From Phycisphaerae bacterium (GTDB lineage: Bacteria > Planctomycetota > Phycisphaerae > UBA1845): a stretch of 15,643 nucleotides of DNA. The DNA lies in contig BQJS01000112.1 in the NCBI GenBank assembly GCA_021604825.1, positions 1 through 15,643 on the forward strand. The letters run 5' to 3'. Below the pieces are notes generated by a model that was not told the origin of the DNA, searched no databases, and saw only the letters and a program-made list of their open reading frames with translations. Shown piece by piece: positions 8,749 to 15,643 of this stretch (positions are counted from its first letter, which is position 1; each line of letters opens with the position of its first letter). The position numbers and the translations under genes are program-made.

Positions 8749-9141
8749 GGAATGCATTTCTGAAGACGTGAACGCAGACAATCAAGAATTGCGCCTGCAA
8801 CACGCCCAAAAAAACGCGAGTAAAAAGCAGAGAAACCGCGCTCCGTTCTTGAGCCTCGACGCTTTCGCATCAAGACTTGGCAACGTTGCGCGGCTTCCCG
8901 TTCGCATCCTTGCGATGTCGTCCAGTCGTCCCTGACCTGCAAGCCATCGTGTTTCGCCAAAGGCGGCACACATGGATCTGGGTTCCAGACGCGTGACGGT
9001 CCACTCTTTCAAGCCAACCCTCACGAACTACTTATCGGATTAACTATTATTGGCAATTTAGGTATTCTGTGGCGAGTTTTGTTTGATTGAACAGACTCGA
9101 TGCGATTGCGTGTTATCAGGATTGGGAGAGCGGTTGTGACG
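8749..9141. other. Intergenic region without recognised gene
   Basis: About 390 nt between the REP-like doublet and the 3' end of pilT. Short frames on both strands lack protein-family character and ribosome sites. An AT-rich patch lies at about 9030-9095. A small GTGAC/GTCAC inverted repeat (9136-9152) spans the pilT stop codon but has no T-run. No RNA family was recognised. Confidence 0.5.
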
Positions 9142-10290
9142 CTATCTGTCACGGTCGCCGCGTTGCAATTCGTCCAGCAGCGCCATCGGGTGATTCGCCC
9201 ATTTTTCAGCTTCCATCGGGGTGATTTCACCAGCGCGCACCAGGTTGGCGAGCGATCGCTCCAGGGTGATCATCCGTTCGTCGGGCGTGTCTTTGGTTCG
9301 CGTTTGCAGCAGCGAATAGACCTGTTCGGTTTTGGCGAGGCGGATCAGGTTGGCCATCGCGTAGGTGTTGTTGAGCAGTTCCATTGCCACGACCCGTCCG
9401 TTGCCATCGGCGCGGGGGATCAACTTCTGCGAAATGATGTGGCTGAGCCCGAGCGAAAGCTGGCTGGCGATTTCGTCCTGTTGTCCGGTGGGGAACATGT
9501 CGAGGATGCGCGTAATGGTTCCGCGGACGTCGCGGGTATGCAGCGTCGAAAAAACCAGGTGGCCGGTCTCGGCTGCGGTTAATGTCCAACTCGTCGAGTC
9601 GCGGTCGCGCATCTCGCCGACGAAGATGACGTCGGGGTCTTCGCGCAAACAATCGCGGAGGCCAAGTTCGTAACTCGGTACGTCGCGCCCCACTTCGCGC
9701 TGTGAGATGATCGCTGACTTGGATGTCAATCTGTATTCGATCGGGTCTTCAAGCGTGATGATGCGGCAAGGGCGGTTCTCGGCGATGCGGTCGATCAGTG
9801 AGGCGATCGTCGTACTCTTGCCCGCGCCGGTAATACCTGTGAGCAAAACGAGCCCATGCTGACGGTTGACTATATCCTGCCAGACGTTGTTGGGAAATCC
9901 GATCGTCGAAACGTCGGGGATGGTGTTCTCAAGCGCCCGAATCGCCAGGGCGAATCCGTCGTTGTCGCGAAAACAGTTGATCCGAAACTGCATCAACTCG
10001 GTGATGAACGAGCTATCGACCGAGCCTTTTTCCAGAAGGATGGGCCATTCTTTCTCGCTGACGATCGTCTTGGCCAACGCTTCAATCGTATTGCTGTCGA
10101 GTGGTGTGCCTTTCATCCGCTGCAAATCGCCATCGACACGATAGATCGGAGTGCAGCCGACCTTGAGGTGCAGGTCCGACACGCGCATCGTGCCACGCTT
10201 CGAGAAGTATTCGAGCAGGTCGTACATGCTGAGCTTGCGCTTCTCGGTGGCTTGGTAGATGGGCTGCTTGATGGTTTCGGCGTCTATCAT
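9142..10290 (-). CDS. pilT: PilT/PilU-type twitching motility ATPase
   Basis: Hexameric secretion ATPase of the type that powers type IV pilus retraction at the cytoplasmic face of the inner membrane. The 382 residues show a PAS-like N-terminal domain with the family phrase SDLHLKVGCTPIYRVDG (38-54) and Walker A GITGAGKST (152-160). They also show an Asp box ITLEDPIEY (178-186), a Walker B region IFVGEMRD (222-229) with E226, and a His box GHLVFSTLHT (243-252). Walker A has Ile and Ala where PilT usually has Pro and Ser (GPTGSGKS). Length is slightly above the usual 345-370. The preceding membrane protein gene on the same strand ends 65 nt upstream and may share its transcript. No pilin, PilB, PilC or PilM-Q gene is in view, so PilT and PilU cannot be told apart. 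The ribosome site is weak. Confidence 0.93.
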   Translation of the reverse strand: MIDAETIKQPIYQATEKRKLSMYDLLEYFSKRGTMRVSDLHLKVGCTPIYRVDGDLQRMKGTPLDSNTIEALAKTIVSEKEWPILLEKGSVDSSFITELMQFRINCFRDNDGFALAIRALENTIPDVSTIGFPNNVWQDIVNRQHGLVLLTGITGAGKSTTIASLIDRIAENRPCRIITLEDPIEYRLTSKSAIISQREVGRDVPSYELGLRDCLREDPDVIFVGEMRDRDSTSWTLTAAETGHLVFSTLHTRDVRGTITRILDMFPTGQQDEIASQLSLGLSHIISQKLIPRADGNGRVVAMELLNNTYAMANLIRLAKTEQVYSLLQTRTKDTPDERMITLERSLANLVRAGEITPMEAEKWANHPMALLDELQRGDRDR

Positions 10291-10355
10291 TCGCGACTCG
10301 ATTCAATGGCACGTTTCATGCGGATTCGTCTTTGATTGCATCGACCAAATGCCGC

Positions 10356-10715
10356 TCACGTCTTGATCGGCAAGCGATCAGTGGATGGCGGGCTCGTTTG
10401 GATCAATTCGGCGTAATGCGTCGGGCAAAACCGCGTGCCGTCTGGCAAGTGGTATACCTTCGGATGGACGGTTTCACAAACCGAACAAATCCCGCGCGAT
10501 GCCGGGGGGAAGGGTTGGCCGGCGTCGTCGAAGCGCTCCTTGTGACGCTGGGCTTCGGCACGCTTCTGACTGCGCCGCCACGTCCAGAAGTTAAAACCCG
10601 TCCACATCGCGATCACGAATCCCAACGCCAACACCGACAGAATGATCGCCCCGATGAGCAGAAAGATATTCCCGCCGAACATGTGCAAACGGGATGCGAC
10701 TATTAGAGTTGCCAT
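10356..10715 (-). CDS. Small single-pass membrane protein with Cys/His cluster, unknown function
   Basis: Not a family I recognise. The 119-residue protein, from the ATG chosen, has a strongly hydrophobic segment at about 15-37 (core IFLLIGAIILSVLALGF). A basic, charged stretch after it (RRSQKRAEAQRHKER) suggests a cytoplasmic C-terminus. Further on are CSVC, a histidine two residues later (ETVH), a second histidine (YHL) and CPTH, enough ligands for one zinc site. An upstream ATG at 10793 would give 145 residues and a downstream ATG at 10682 would give 108. The middle start was chosen because the predicted promoter would leave the long form without a leader. It is read toward pilT, and diverges from the gene at 10988. 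Confidence 0.65.
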   Translation of the reverse strand: MATLIVASRLHMFGGNIFLLIGAIILSVLALGFVIAMWTGFNFWTWRRSQKRAEAQRHKERFDDAGQPFPPASRGICSVCETVHPKVYHLPDGTRFCPTHYAELIQTSPPSTDRLPIKT

Positions 10716-10798
10716 AGCCCTTTGAACTCTTTTCAGTTCACAATTCGGCGTGAAGGTGGCCAGACCCATTGCCGGAACGGACACACCACACAATCAGT

Positions 10799-10827
10799 AT
10801 TACGGCAAACGGGCGCCGAGGTCGCAA
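10799..10827 (-). promoter_or_regulatory. Possible promoter for the minus-strand membrane protein and pilT
   Basis: On the minus strand, TTGCGA (10827-10822) and CGTAAT (10804-10799) are 17 nt apart, each matching four of six consensus positions. Transcription would begin near 10792, about 75 nt before the ATG at 10715. The match is modest and could be chance. Confidence 0.25.
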
Positions 10828-10987
10828 TTCGCCAGATTCATTACGCCGAATCGATTTGAACCTGCCTTCAAGCATCGAAGGGTGTTTCGTTGTCGGCCCA
10901 TCGCGATTCAGATAGGCTTTGAAGCGCGAACCGAACGGTCCAGCCAAACGTCGAGTGGGTAGAAGCCGCCCATCAAAAGGATCGCCC

Positions 10988-11533
10988 ATGTCAGAATTCT
11001 CGATTGACCCCGAAGACGGAACAATCCACCTGTCCAGTGGTGCGTCGCTCAATGCCAACCTGACGCAGAAAGCCCTTCGCGCCGATCCCGCGTTCGCCGA
11101 CGCCCGCGATCGGGACTACGGCACGCTACCTTGGGTTCACTTTGAGTTTTGCGGCGGGCAGGTGGATGGGCACAATCTTTTTGTCAGCGCGTGCTTTTAC
11201 GATCAGACGCTCGTGGACGTGTCGATCTCAGCCGACCTCTACCCGCCCGGTGCGAAGGATTGGTCGAGTTACTCATTCGATACTGAAACCGAAATCAAAC
11301 TTTATCATGATGAACTGCTAAGGCAGATGTTCAACAGCAAGCCCAAGAAGATTCGGCCCATGGAGATGCAGTCCAAGCAGCACGCACCACTGGGCAGGGC
11401 GATCTACTGGCCATTCAAATGGGGCCGCACCGGTTCGTATCACGACTCCAAAGGCGGCGGGACGTATATCTGCGTTGCATACGGCAAGCGAAAAGAAGAA
11501 TGCTCGATCGCGTATCGAAAGCGAGAACCTTAG
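10988..11533 (+). CDS. Uncharacterised soluble protein
   Basis: A 181-residue protein without signal peptide or membrane segment. I cannot name its family. It opens with an acidic strand-like stretch (FSIDPEDGTIHLSSG, 4-18). The C-terminal part holds WPFKWGRTGSYHDSKGGGTY (141-160), then a hydrophobic strand ICVAYG; this phrase looks conserved in style and may be the functional core. Composition suggests a mostly beta fold. The ATG is supported by AAGGA (10977-10981), 6 nt upstream; in-frame codons before it, back to 10919, are Arg/Pro-rich and look noncoding. The membrane protein gene follows after 17 nt, so it probably leads that operon. Confidence 0.72.
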   Translation: MSEFSIDPEDGTIHLSSGASLNANLTQKALRADPAFADARDRDYGTLPWVHFEFCGGQVDGHNLFVSACFYDQTLVDVSISADLYPPGAKDWSSYSFDTETEIKLYHDELLRQMFNSKPKKIRPMEMQSKQHAPLGRAIYWPFKWGRTGSYHDSKGGGTYICVAYGKRKEECSIAYRKREP

Positions 11534-11550
11534 AAGTATACGGGTACTCG

Positions 11551-12021
11551 ATGACACTGATTCCCAAGTCAATCAAGTTGTGGCTAAGACGACGGCCGGT
11601 TTTGCGGCAGGTGTTGTTGTACGGCGGTGGGGCGGCTTGTCTGTTGATTCTTGGCTTGTGGGTGATGGGGCGGTTTTGGTGTCTTGAGGTTTCGTCGCGG
11701 AAGATGACCATCCTCGTCCAGGAGGGTGTGCTAAACTTCATGTATGTTCGAGATGGGATGATCTCTTCTCAACTGACGGGCTACGTCACGCCGATCGAGA
11801 CTGAAATCTGGACGCGGCATTGGTGGATAGACAGTTCGAGGCACCTGACGTCTACCATGTGGAGCATTCCGCTTTGGATGTTCCTGGTGCCAAGCGTAAT
11901 CGCAACCATCGTCAGCTGGCGAAGCCGACCCGATCCAAATTCCCATCGATGCCAGTATTGCGACTATGATTTGAGGTGTAACGAAAGCGGTGTCTGCCCG
12001 GAATGTGGTACAGAGATATGA
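11551..12021 (+). CDS. Two-pass membrane protein with C-terminal zinc ribbon (divergent member)
   Basis: The 156-residue protein has a basic N-terminus (KLWLRRRPVLRQ) and a TM at about 22-41. A short outside loop follows, then a second TM beginning IPLWMFLVPS (about 106-125) and a cytoplasmic C4 ribbon (C134, C137, C149, C152). The ribbon spacing CxxC-x11-CxxC is the same as in the two following genes. However, the usual GYxLxGL phrase has changed to DYDLRCNESG, with an extra Cys143. Its function is unknown; the ribbon suggests protein or nucleic-acid contact. The gene starts 17 nt after the preceding one, with only a weak GGG ribosome site. Its TGA overlaps the next gene's start as ATGA, so the two are probably translationally coupled. 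Confidence 0.75.
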   Translation: MTLIPKSIKLWLRRRPVLRQVLLYGGGAACLLILGLWVMGRFWCLEVSSRKMTILVQEGVLNFMYVRDGMISSQLTGYVTPIETEIWTRHWWIDSSRHLTSTMWSIPLWMFLVPSVIATIVSWRSRPDPNSHRCQYCDYDLRCNESGVCPECGTEI

Positions 12022-12659
12022 TCCGCAAATCCATCTTGGTCATTCTGACGCTGCTTACCTTCATAACGTTGGTTGCCTATGTGTTGAGCTACACGGTGAA
12101 GAGCAAGCTGGAGTGTTTCGCTCCTGGCGAGGAATACATCGACGGAATGCTCACCAAAGACCTTGCGCTCTTGCAAGTGATCGGGGAGTTTGAATCAATC
12201 TTCACCAATAATGCACATGCCAAAGGCCTGTTGGTAAGGCTCTGGAAAGCTGAAGATGGTACGCGGGCCAGCTTTTGGGCGCACGATGGGGCTATTGCGT
12301 ACATTCAAATTGATCCTTTGGCCCAAGGATCTAAGTTTGTACCCGTAAGATCCAAAAGGTGGGCTGGTTTCGAGATTGAGGACAAGTTTACGACGGGGCC
12401 ATGGGTCACGTCGCTCCAATACGATCAGATGCCGTTAGCTGGCCAACGATGGTGCAGCGAGTCCTTTTGTAGAGCTTACACCGCCTCAATGCCGCTTTGG
12501 TTTCCAGTGTTGGTTTTCGGAGCGTATCCTTTCGCGGTACTCGTAGTCGCGCCCTTCCGCCGCCATCGTCGCCGCAAACGCAACGAGTGTATCCATTGCG
12601 GGTATAACCTGACGGGGCTTCCCGAGCCGAGGTGTCCTGAGTGTGGGGAAGGCGCGTGA
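12018..12659 (+). CDS. Two-pass membrane protein with C-terminal zinc ribbon, paralog 1
   Basis: The 213-residue protein begins MIRKSILVIL with an N-terminal TM to about residue 25. LECF (31-34) and a roughly 120-residue outside domain follow, containing a Cys pair (WCSESFC). A second TM begins MPLWFPVLVFG, then a basic positive-inside run (RRHRRRK) and a zinc ribbon (C191, C194, C206, C209; phrase CIHCGYNLTGLPEPRCPECG). It aligns over its length with the next gene: LECF, the AKGLLVRLW/MRGLLLYKH region, the IPLW TM and a ribbon identical over these 20 residues. The start was chosen at 12018 because it makes an ATGA overlap with the preceding stop. The MWYRD extension from 12003 is less likely. 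This ribbon type is frequent in planctomycetes; its role is not known to me. Confidence 0.78.
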   Translation: MIRKSILVILTLLTFITLVAYVLSYTVKSKLECFAPGEEYIDGMLTKDLALLQVIGEFESIFTNNAHAKGLLVRLWKAEDGTRASFWAHDGAIAYIQIDPLAQGSKFVPVRSKRWAGFEIEDKFTTGPWVTSLQYDQMPLAGQRWCSESFCRAYTASMPLWFPVLVFGAYPFAVLVVAPFRRHRRRKRNECIHCGYNLTGLPEPRCPECGEGA

Positions 12660-13384
12660 TTCGCAAGGCAGTCAACTGGTGTTTCATCCTGCTCTCCACC
12701 GCCACGCTCGTGCTTGCTCTCCTTAGTTTCGTAATTGACTCCCAACTTGAGTGTTTCGACCTTGCCAACCTGACACCTCAGCCTGATATCATCGAGAATT
12801 TTGAAACCGGCGAAAGTCGATTCGTCGAACGCGAGGAGATGGTTGAGTATTTACCGGGCACGTTCATCGTGAAAGACGCCGGATTCGCCGATTGGCTTAA
12901 CATCGACCGCAAGGGGGAGGTGCCCCCGATGATGCGAGGGTTACTGCTTTATAAGCACGACTATGGAGGCGGCACAAGGGCTTACGTCGGTGCGGCTGAT
13001 GGATCGCTGTTTCTTTCTTACTTTGAATTGTGGTTGCGAGGGTCCCGAGCGATCCGAACTGGCGATGACTACTTCTTTTTCTCAATCGAAAATGATTGGA
13101 CTGGTTTGATAAAAGGGTTGGCTGATCCATATTGGCGCAGCCAAATAGCGTCCTTAAGTCAGGAAGAACTCAAGAGTGCCCGCGAAGAAAACGCGACGGT
13201 GTGGGTTCTTCGAATTCCGTTGTGGGTTCCGTTCCTGCTATTCATTTCTATACCAACGGGGTTGATGGTCGTCGGCGTTCTTCGGCGTCATCGCCGCCGC
13301 AAAGATAATCAATGTATCCATTGCGGCTACAACCTGACCGGACTGCCCGAACCGAGGTGTCCGGAATGCGGTATGCAATCGTGA
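12656..13384 (+). CDS. Two-pass membrane protein with C-terminal zinc ribbon, paralog 2
   Basis: The 242-residue protein starts at GTG in a GTGA overlap with the preceding gene's stop, giving MIRKAVNWCF, which parallels the MIRKSI start of its neighbour. A GTG at 12641 would add five residues. Layout: N-terminal TM (about 8-26), LECF, an outside domain longer than its neighbour's by about 30 residues, IPLWVPFLLFIS second TM, RRHRRRK, and zinc ribbon (C220, C223, C235, C238). The ribbon protein sequence matches paralog 1 while several codons differ at third positions, a sign of selection on the protein. It is the last gene of the cluster; a strong hairpin terminator begins 24 nt after its stop. 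Function unknown. Confidence 0.78.
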   Translation: MIRKAVNWCFILLSTATLVLALLSFVIDSQLECFDLANLTPQPDIIENFETGESRFVEREEMVEYLPGTFIVKDAGFADWLNIDRKGEVPPMMRGLLLYKHDYGGGTRAYVGAADGSLFLSYFELWLRGSRAIRTGDDYFFFSIENDWTGLIKGLADPYWRSQIASLSQEELKSAREENATVWVLRIPLWVPFLLFISIPTGLMVVGVLRRHRRRKDNQCIHCGYNLTGLPEPRCPECGMQS

Positions 13385-13407
13385 TATTTGAAACTAGCTA
13401 GAAACAC

Positions 13408-13463
13408 GTTGCGGGCGAGATCATGCTTTGTGTCTTTGCATGATTCGCCCGCAACTTTCGTTT
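13408..13463 (+). terminator. Strong hairpin terminator between convergent genes
   Basis: Left arm 13408-13426 and right arm 13438-13455 pair over 18 bp with a single bulged G and an 11-nt loop. The lower stem is rich in G and C, and TTTCGTTT follows at 13456-13463. It closes the zinc-ribbon cluster. On the minus strand the hairpin is followed by GTGTTTC, so it may also end the secreted-protein transcript, whose stop is 26 nt from the T-run. Confidence 0.85.
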
Positions 13464-13488
13464 GCGCTCCTATGAATTTAGTTGTCGA

Positions 13489-15643
13489 TCATTCTCCGAA
13501 GCCCAGTTGCAGATCGGCGAAGTCTCTTAGATCGACGTCTTGGTCACCATCGAGGTCCGTTGTTATGTAGTCCTGTTCGAGGCAACCGGCTGGTCGCGTT
13601 CTTTCGGAGCCGTCGTCTGGTCCGGTGAAGCACGCGCCGAACCTCTCGAAGTCGTCCATGTCCACGTCGCCGTCGACATCAAAATCGACATCCGGGCGGG
13701 CGAGCGTTCCAGACGAGACCGAATTACCCAGGTTGGCTTGGGCCAGGGCGACGTCGATCGTGTTGATCGTACCGTCGGCGTTGACGTCCAGCCGGGCGTT
13801 GGTCGCGCCTTGCACGCTCTCGCCGAGGTGGTCCAGAATCAGATCGACGTCATCCGAATTCGTCAGACCGTTGGGATCGGCATCGCCGACGACGCTGCGA
13901 ATCACGCAATCGGTGTCTCCACCGAGCGGGGTTCCGCCATCCTGCGACCTGAGCGCTCCAACCAGATCGATCGTGTACATCGCGGCGTCCGGCAAGTCAC
14001 CTTCTGCGAATTCGATCGTGAGGACGGTCCCGCTTGAACCGCCGTCGAGGCTGACTGACATTGGCGTGTAGCTGGCCGATGACCGATCGACCACGGAGAT
14101 GTCGCCCGGTTCGAGTGTGGCGTTTGCGGGCTCCATGATTTCGTCAAATTCGACGAGGACAGTCTGGATTCCACCACGTCGCGATTCCGAACTTGGCCCG
14201 TCGCTGCCCAAATCGTTCGCCGTCTTGCTGGCGTCGAGCGGGATGGCGATGTCGCCGGCTGCCCCGTGCTCGCGGACGCTTTCCCACGAACTGATTGCCC
14301 CGGAGACGCACGGCGTGATTGTCGCTTCACAAGTGATCGGATCGAGTCCGCTGTCCTCGGGGAACGCGACGATGCACTCGACGTTGAATTGAGTTGATGC
14401 AACCGTGGTTAGCGTCGGTGACTGAATCGTGGCATCGTCGAAATCGTTGTCGTCGATGTCATTGCTCACACCGTCCGGATTGTCACTGCTCCAGACGAAT
14501 GCGGTTGGCAGTCCTTGACCGTTGGCGACTTGTACGTCGAGACGGACAGTCACGAATCCGTTTGAGCATGGATCTTGTGCGACCGCGATGCTGCACGACG
14601 CGTTGGCCGGCGGGGCGACGGTGATGTTGAATCCTGCACACGCGGTTTCGTTTTCGTCATCCGCCACGCAGACCTCGCCGTTGTAGTTACCCGGTGAGGC
14701 GTAGAAGTTGTGGGCTGGTATCTCGCCGTCCATGCCGGCCACATCGCCGGGGTCGCCGAACGGCGCTTCGATCAATTCGATTGCTTCATAACCGTCGCCC
14801 TCGCCCCAATCGATGGTGGCTGTGTGCGTGTCGCGCGTTCCAAGATCGTTAAACAACGCGTTGATGCGAGCCGCCTTACCGAATTCAACGGGGCTGCTTG
14901 GTTGTTGAACCGATGAGATGCTTGGCGGTTGGTTGAAGACGGTGATGACCAGCGTCTGACAGACCGGGCGTCCGATCAGGTCGCTCGTGCAAACTTCGAC
15001 GTTGTAGAATCCGTCGTCGGCGTACACGTGTGTGCCAGATAGCTTGGCATCGAATCCGGTGGTCGTCACATCCGCGACATCGAATGGCGTGTCATCGCCC
15101 CATGTGATCCTGACGTCTCCCACTGTGGCTGGGTACGGTGTGACTGTTGCGATGACGCCGTCGATCAATTCGCCTTCCGTCACGGTGAAGTCGCCGTTTG
15201 TTGCCAGCAATGGAACGCCAATGTTGATGTCGGTGACGGAAGCCTGGGCCGTATTGCCAGCGACATCGACAACTTCGCCGGAAGCACTTTGGCCGAATCC
15301 GAACTCGTCCAGCACGATCGTCGCCGGGCAGTCAGCCACGCCAGACCGATCGTCGCCGCATAGGAATTCGACAGTGACAACAGTGTCGTGGTCGCCATTG
15401 GCGTTGGCCGGTGGCGTGACGCCTGTGGAAATGGTCGGCGGCGTCCAGTCAATGTTGATTCCGGTCTCACTCGCCGACGACATGTTGCCTGCCAGGTCGA
15501 TCGCCATGCCGTTTGTGCCGAAGTTGGTTCCTTCGGTGTCGAGCGTGGCTTGAGGTGTGCAACTTTGGACACCAGCCAGACCGTCGGTGCAGATGAAGTT
15601 CACCGTGACGATGGAGTTTCGCCAACCGGCATCGTTCGCTTCG
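13489..15643 (-). CDS. Large secreted protein with Ig-like, PKD and dockerin/EF-hand repeats (5' end outside window)
   Basis: The frame is open to the window edge, so the N-terminus, including any signal peptide, is missing; at least 717 residues are present. From the N-terminal side: two Ig-like repeats with the phrases VTVNFICTDGLAGV and VTVEFLCGDDRSGV (about 15643-15215); two PKD-like domains with ITWGDD and IDWGEG (about 15200-14610); a Cys-containing domain (about 14610-14295); a SbsA/Big_5-like Ig domain (about 14290-13900); and a C-terminal block of Asp-rich calcium-loop repeats. These are DADPNGLTNSDDVD, DVNADGTINTIDVA, DVDGDVDMDDFERF and DLDGDQDVDLRDFA. The first two form a typical dockerin pair. 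The last two, with Cys residues between them, are the style seen at many planctomycete protein ends. It is probably a calcium-dependent extracellular or cell-surface protein; its ligand is unknown. Confidence 0.85.
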   Translation of the reverse strand, partial: EANDAGWRNSIVTVNFICTDGLAGVQSCTPQATLDTEGTNFGTNGMAIDLAGNMSSASETGINIDWTPPTISTGVTPPANANGDHDTVVTVEFLCGDDRSGVADCPATIVLDEFGFGQSASGEVVDVAGNTAQASVTDINIGVPLLATNGDFTVTEGELIDGVIATVTPYPATVGDVRITWGDDTPFDVADVTTTGFDAKLSGTHVYADDGFYNVEVCTSDLIGRPVCQTLVITVFNQPPSISSVQQPSSPVEFGKAARINALFNDLGTRDTHTATIDWGEGDGYEAIELIEAPFGDPGDVAGMDGEIPAHNFYASPGNYNGEVCVADDENETACAGFNITVAPPANASCSIAVAQDPCSNGFVTVRLDVQVANGQGLPTAFVWSSDNPDGVSNDIDDNDFDDATIQSPTLTTVASTQFNVECIVAFPEDSGLDPITCEATITPCVSGAISSWESVREHGAAGDIAIPLDASKTANDLGSDGPSSESRRGGIQTVLVEFDEIMEPANATLEPGDISVVDRSSASYTPMSVSLDGGSSGTVLTIEFAEGDLPDAAMYTIDLVGALRSQDGGTPLGGDTDCVIRSVVGDADPNGLTNSDDVDLILDHLGESVQGATNARLDVNADGTINTIDVALAQANLGNSVSSGTLARPDVDFDVDGDVDMDDFERFGACFTGPDDGSERTRPAGCLEQDYITTDLDGDQDVDLRDFADLQLGFGE

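Noticed and set aside
8744..9024. Short frames on both strands after the REP-like doublet
   Set aside because: No ribosome site, no domain and a composition like noncoding sequence.
13408..13455. Long inverted repeat considered as an attachment site or mobile-element end
   Set aside because: It has a T-rich tail, lies just behind a stop codon between convergent genes, and no recombinase or duplicated flank is present; a terminator explains it.

Overview
The window looks like a chromosomal segment of a planctomycete, most likely of the Phycisphaerae type. This is an inference from protein style. Three membrane proteins end in the CxxCGYxLxGL..CPECG zinc ribbon common in that group, and a secreted protein ends in dockerin/EF-hand repeats of the D.DGD.DVDL.DF type. 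No rRNA, tRNA, CRISPR array, transposase or phage gene was seen.

Plus-strand block, 17-8632. A phosphofructokinase gene (17-1120) is followed by a 413-nt gap with a good sigma70-type promoter (TTGACT, 17 nt, TACGAT). Next comes the conserved stress/sporulation trio: prkA (AAA+ serine protein kinase family), yhbH/yeaH (DUF444, VWA-like MIDAS protein) and spoVR. The trio recurs in many bacteria and probably acts as one starvation-response module. Downstream lies a large c-di-GMP protein with an N-terminal domain, an intact HD-GYP phosphodiesterase, a PilZ domain with both c-di-GMP-binding motifs, and HEAT-like repeats.

Convergent junction, 8633-9141. It holds an inverted doublet of REP-like palindromes. 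The two copies differ at only two positions, which pair with each other in the hairpin. The remaining roughly 390 nt show nothing identifiable.

Minus-strand pair, 10715-9142. A small single-pass membrane protein with a Cys/His cluster precedes a PilT-type retraction ATPase. This and the HD-GYP/PilZ protein suggest surface motility, but no pilus structural gene is in the window.

Plus-strand accessory cluster, 10988-13384. A soluble protein of unknown function is followed by three membrane proteins with a shared plan: N-terminal TM, outside domain, IPLW-type C-terminal TM, zinc ribbon. The last two are clear tandem paralogs, and the three are joined by ATGA and GTGA overlaps. A strong 18-bp hairpin terminator (13408-13463) closes the cluster. 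Converging on it is a large secreted protein (13489 to beyond 15643, minus strand), with Ig-like and PKD domains and paired dockerin/EF-hand repeats, cut off by the window edge.
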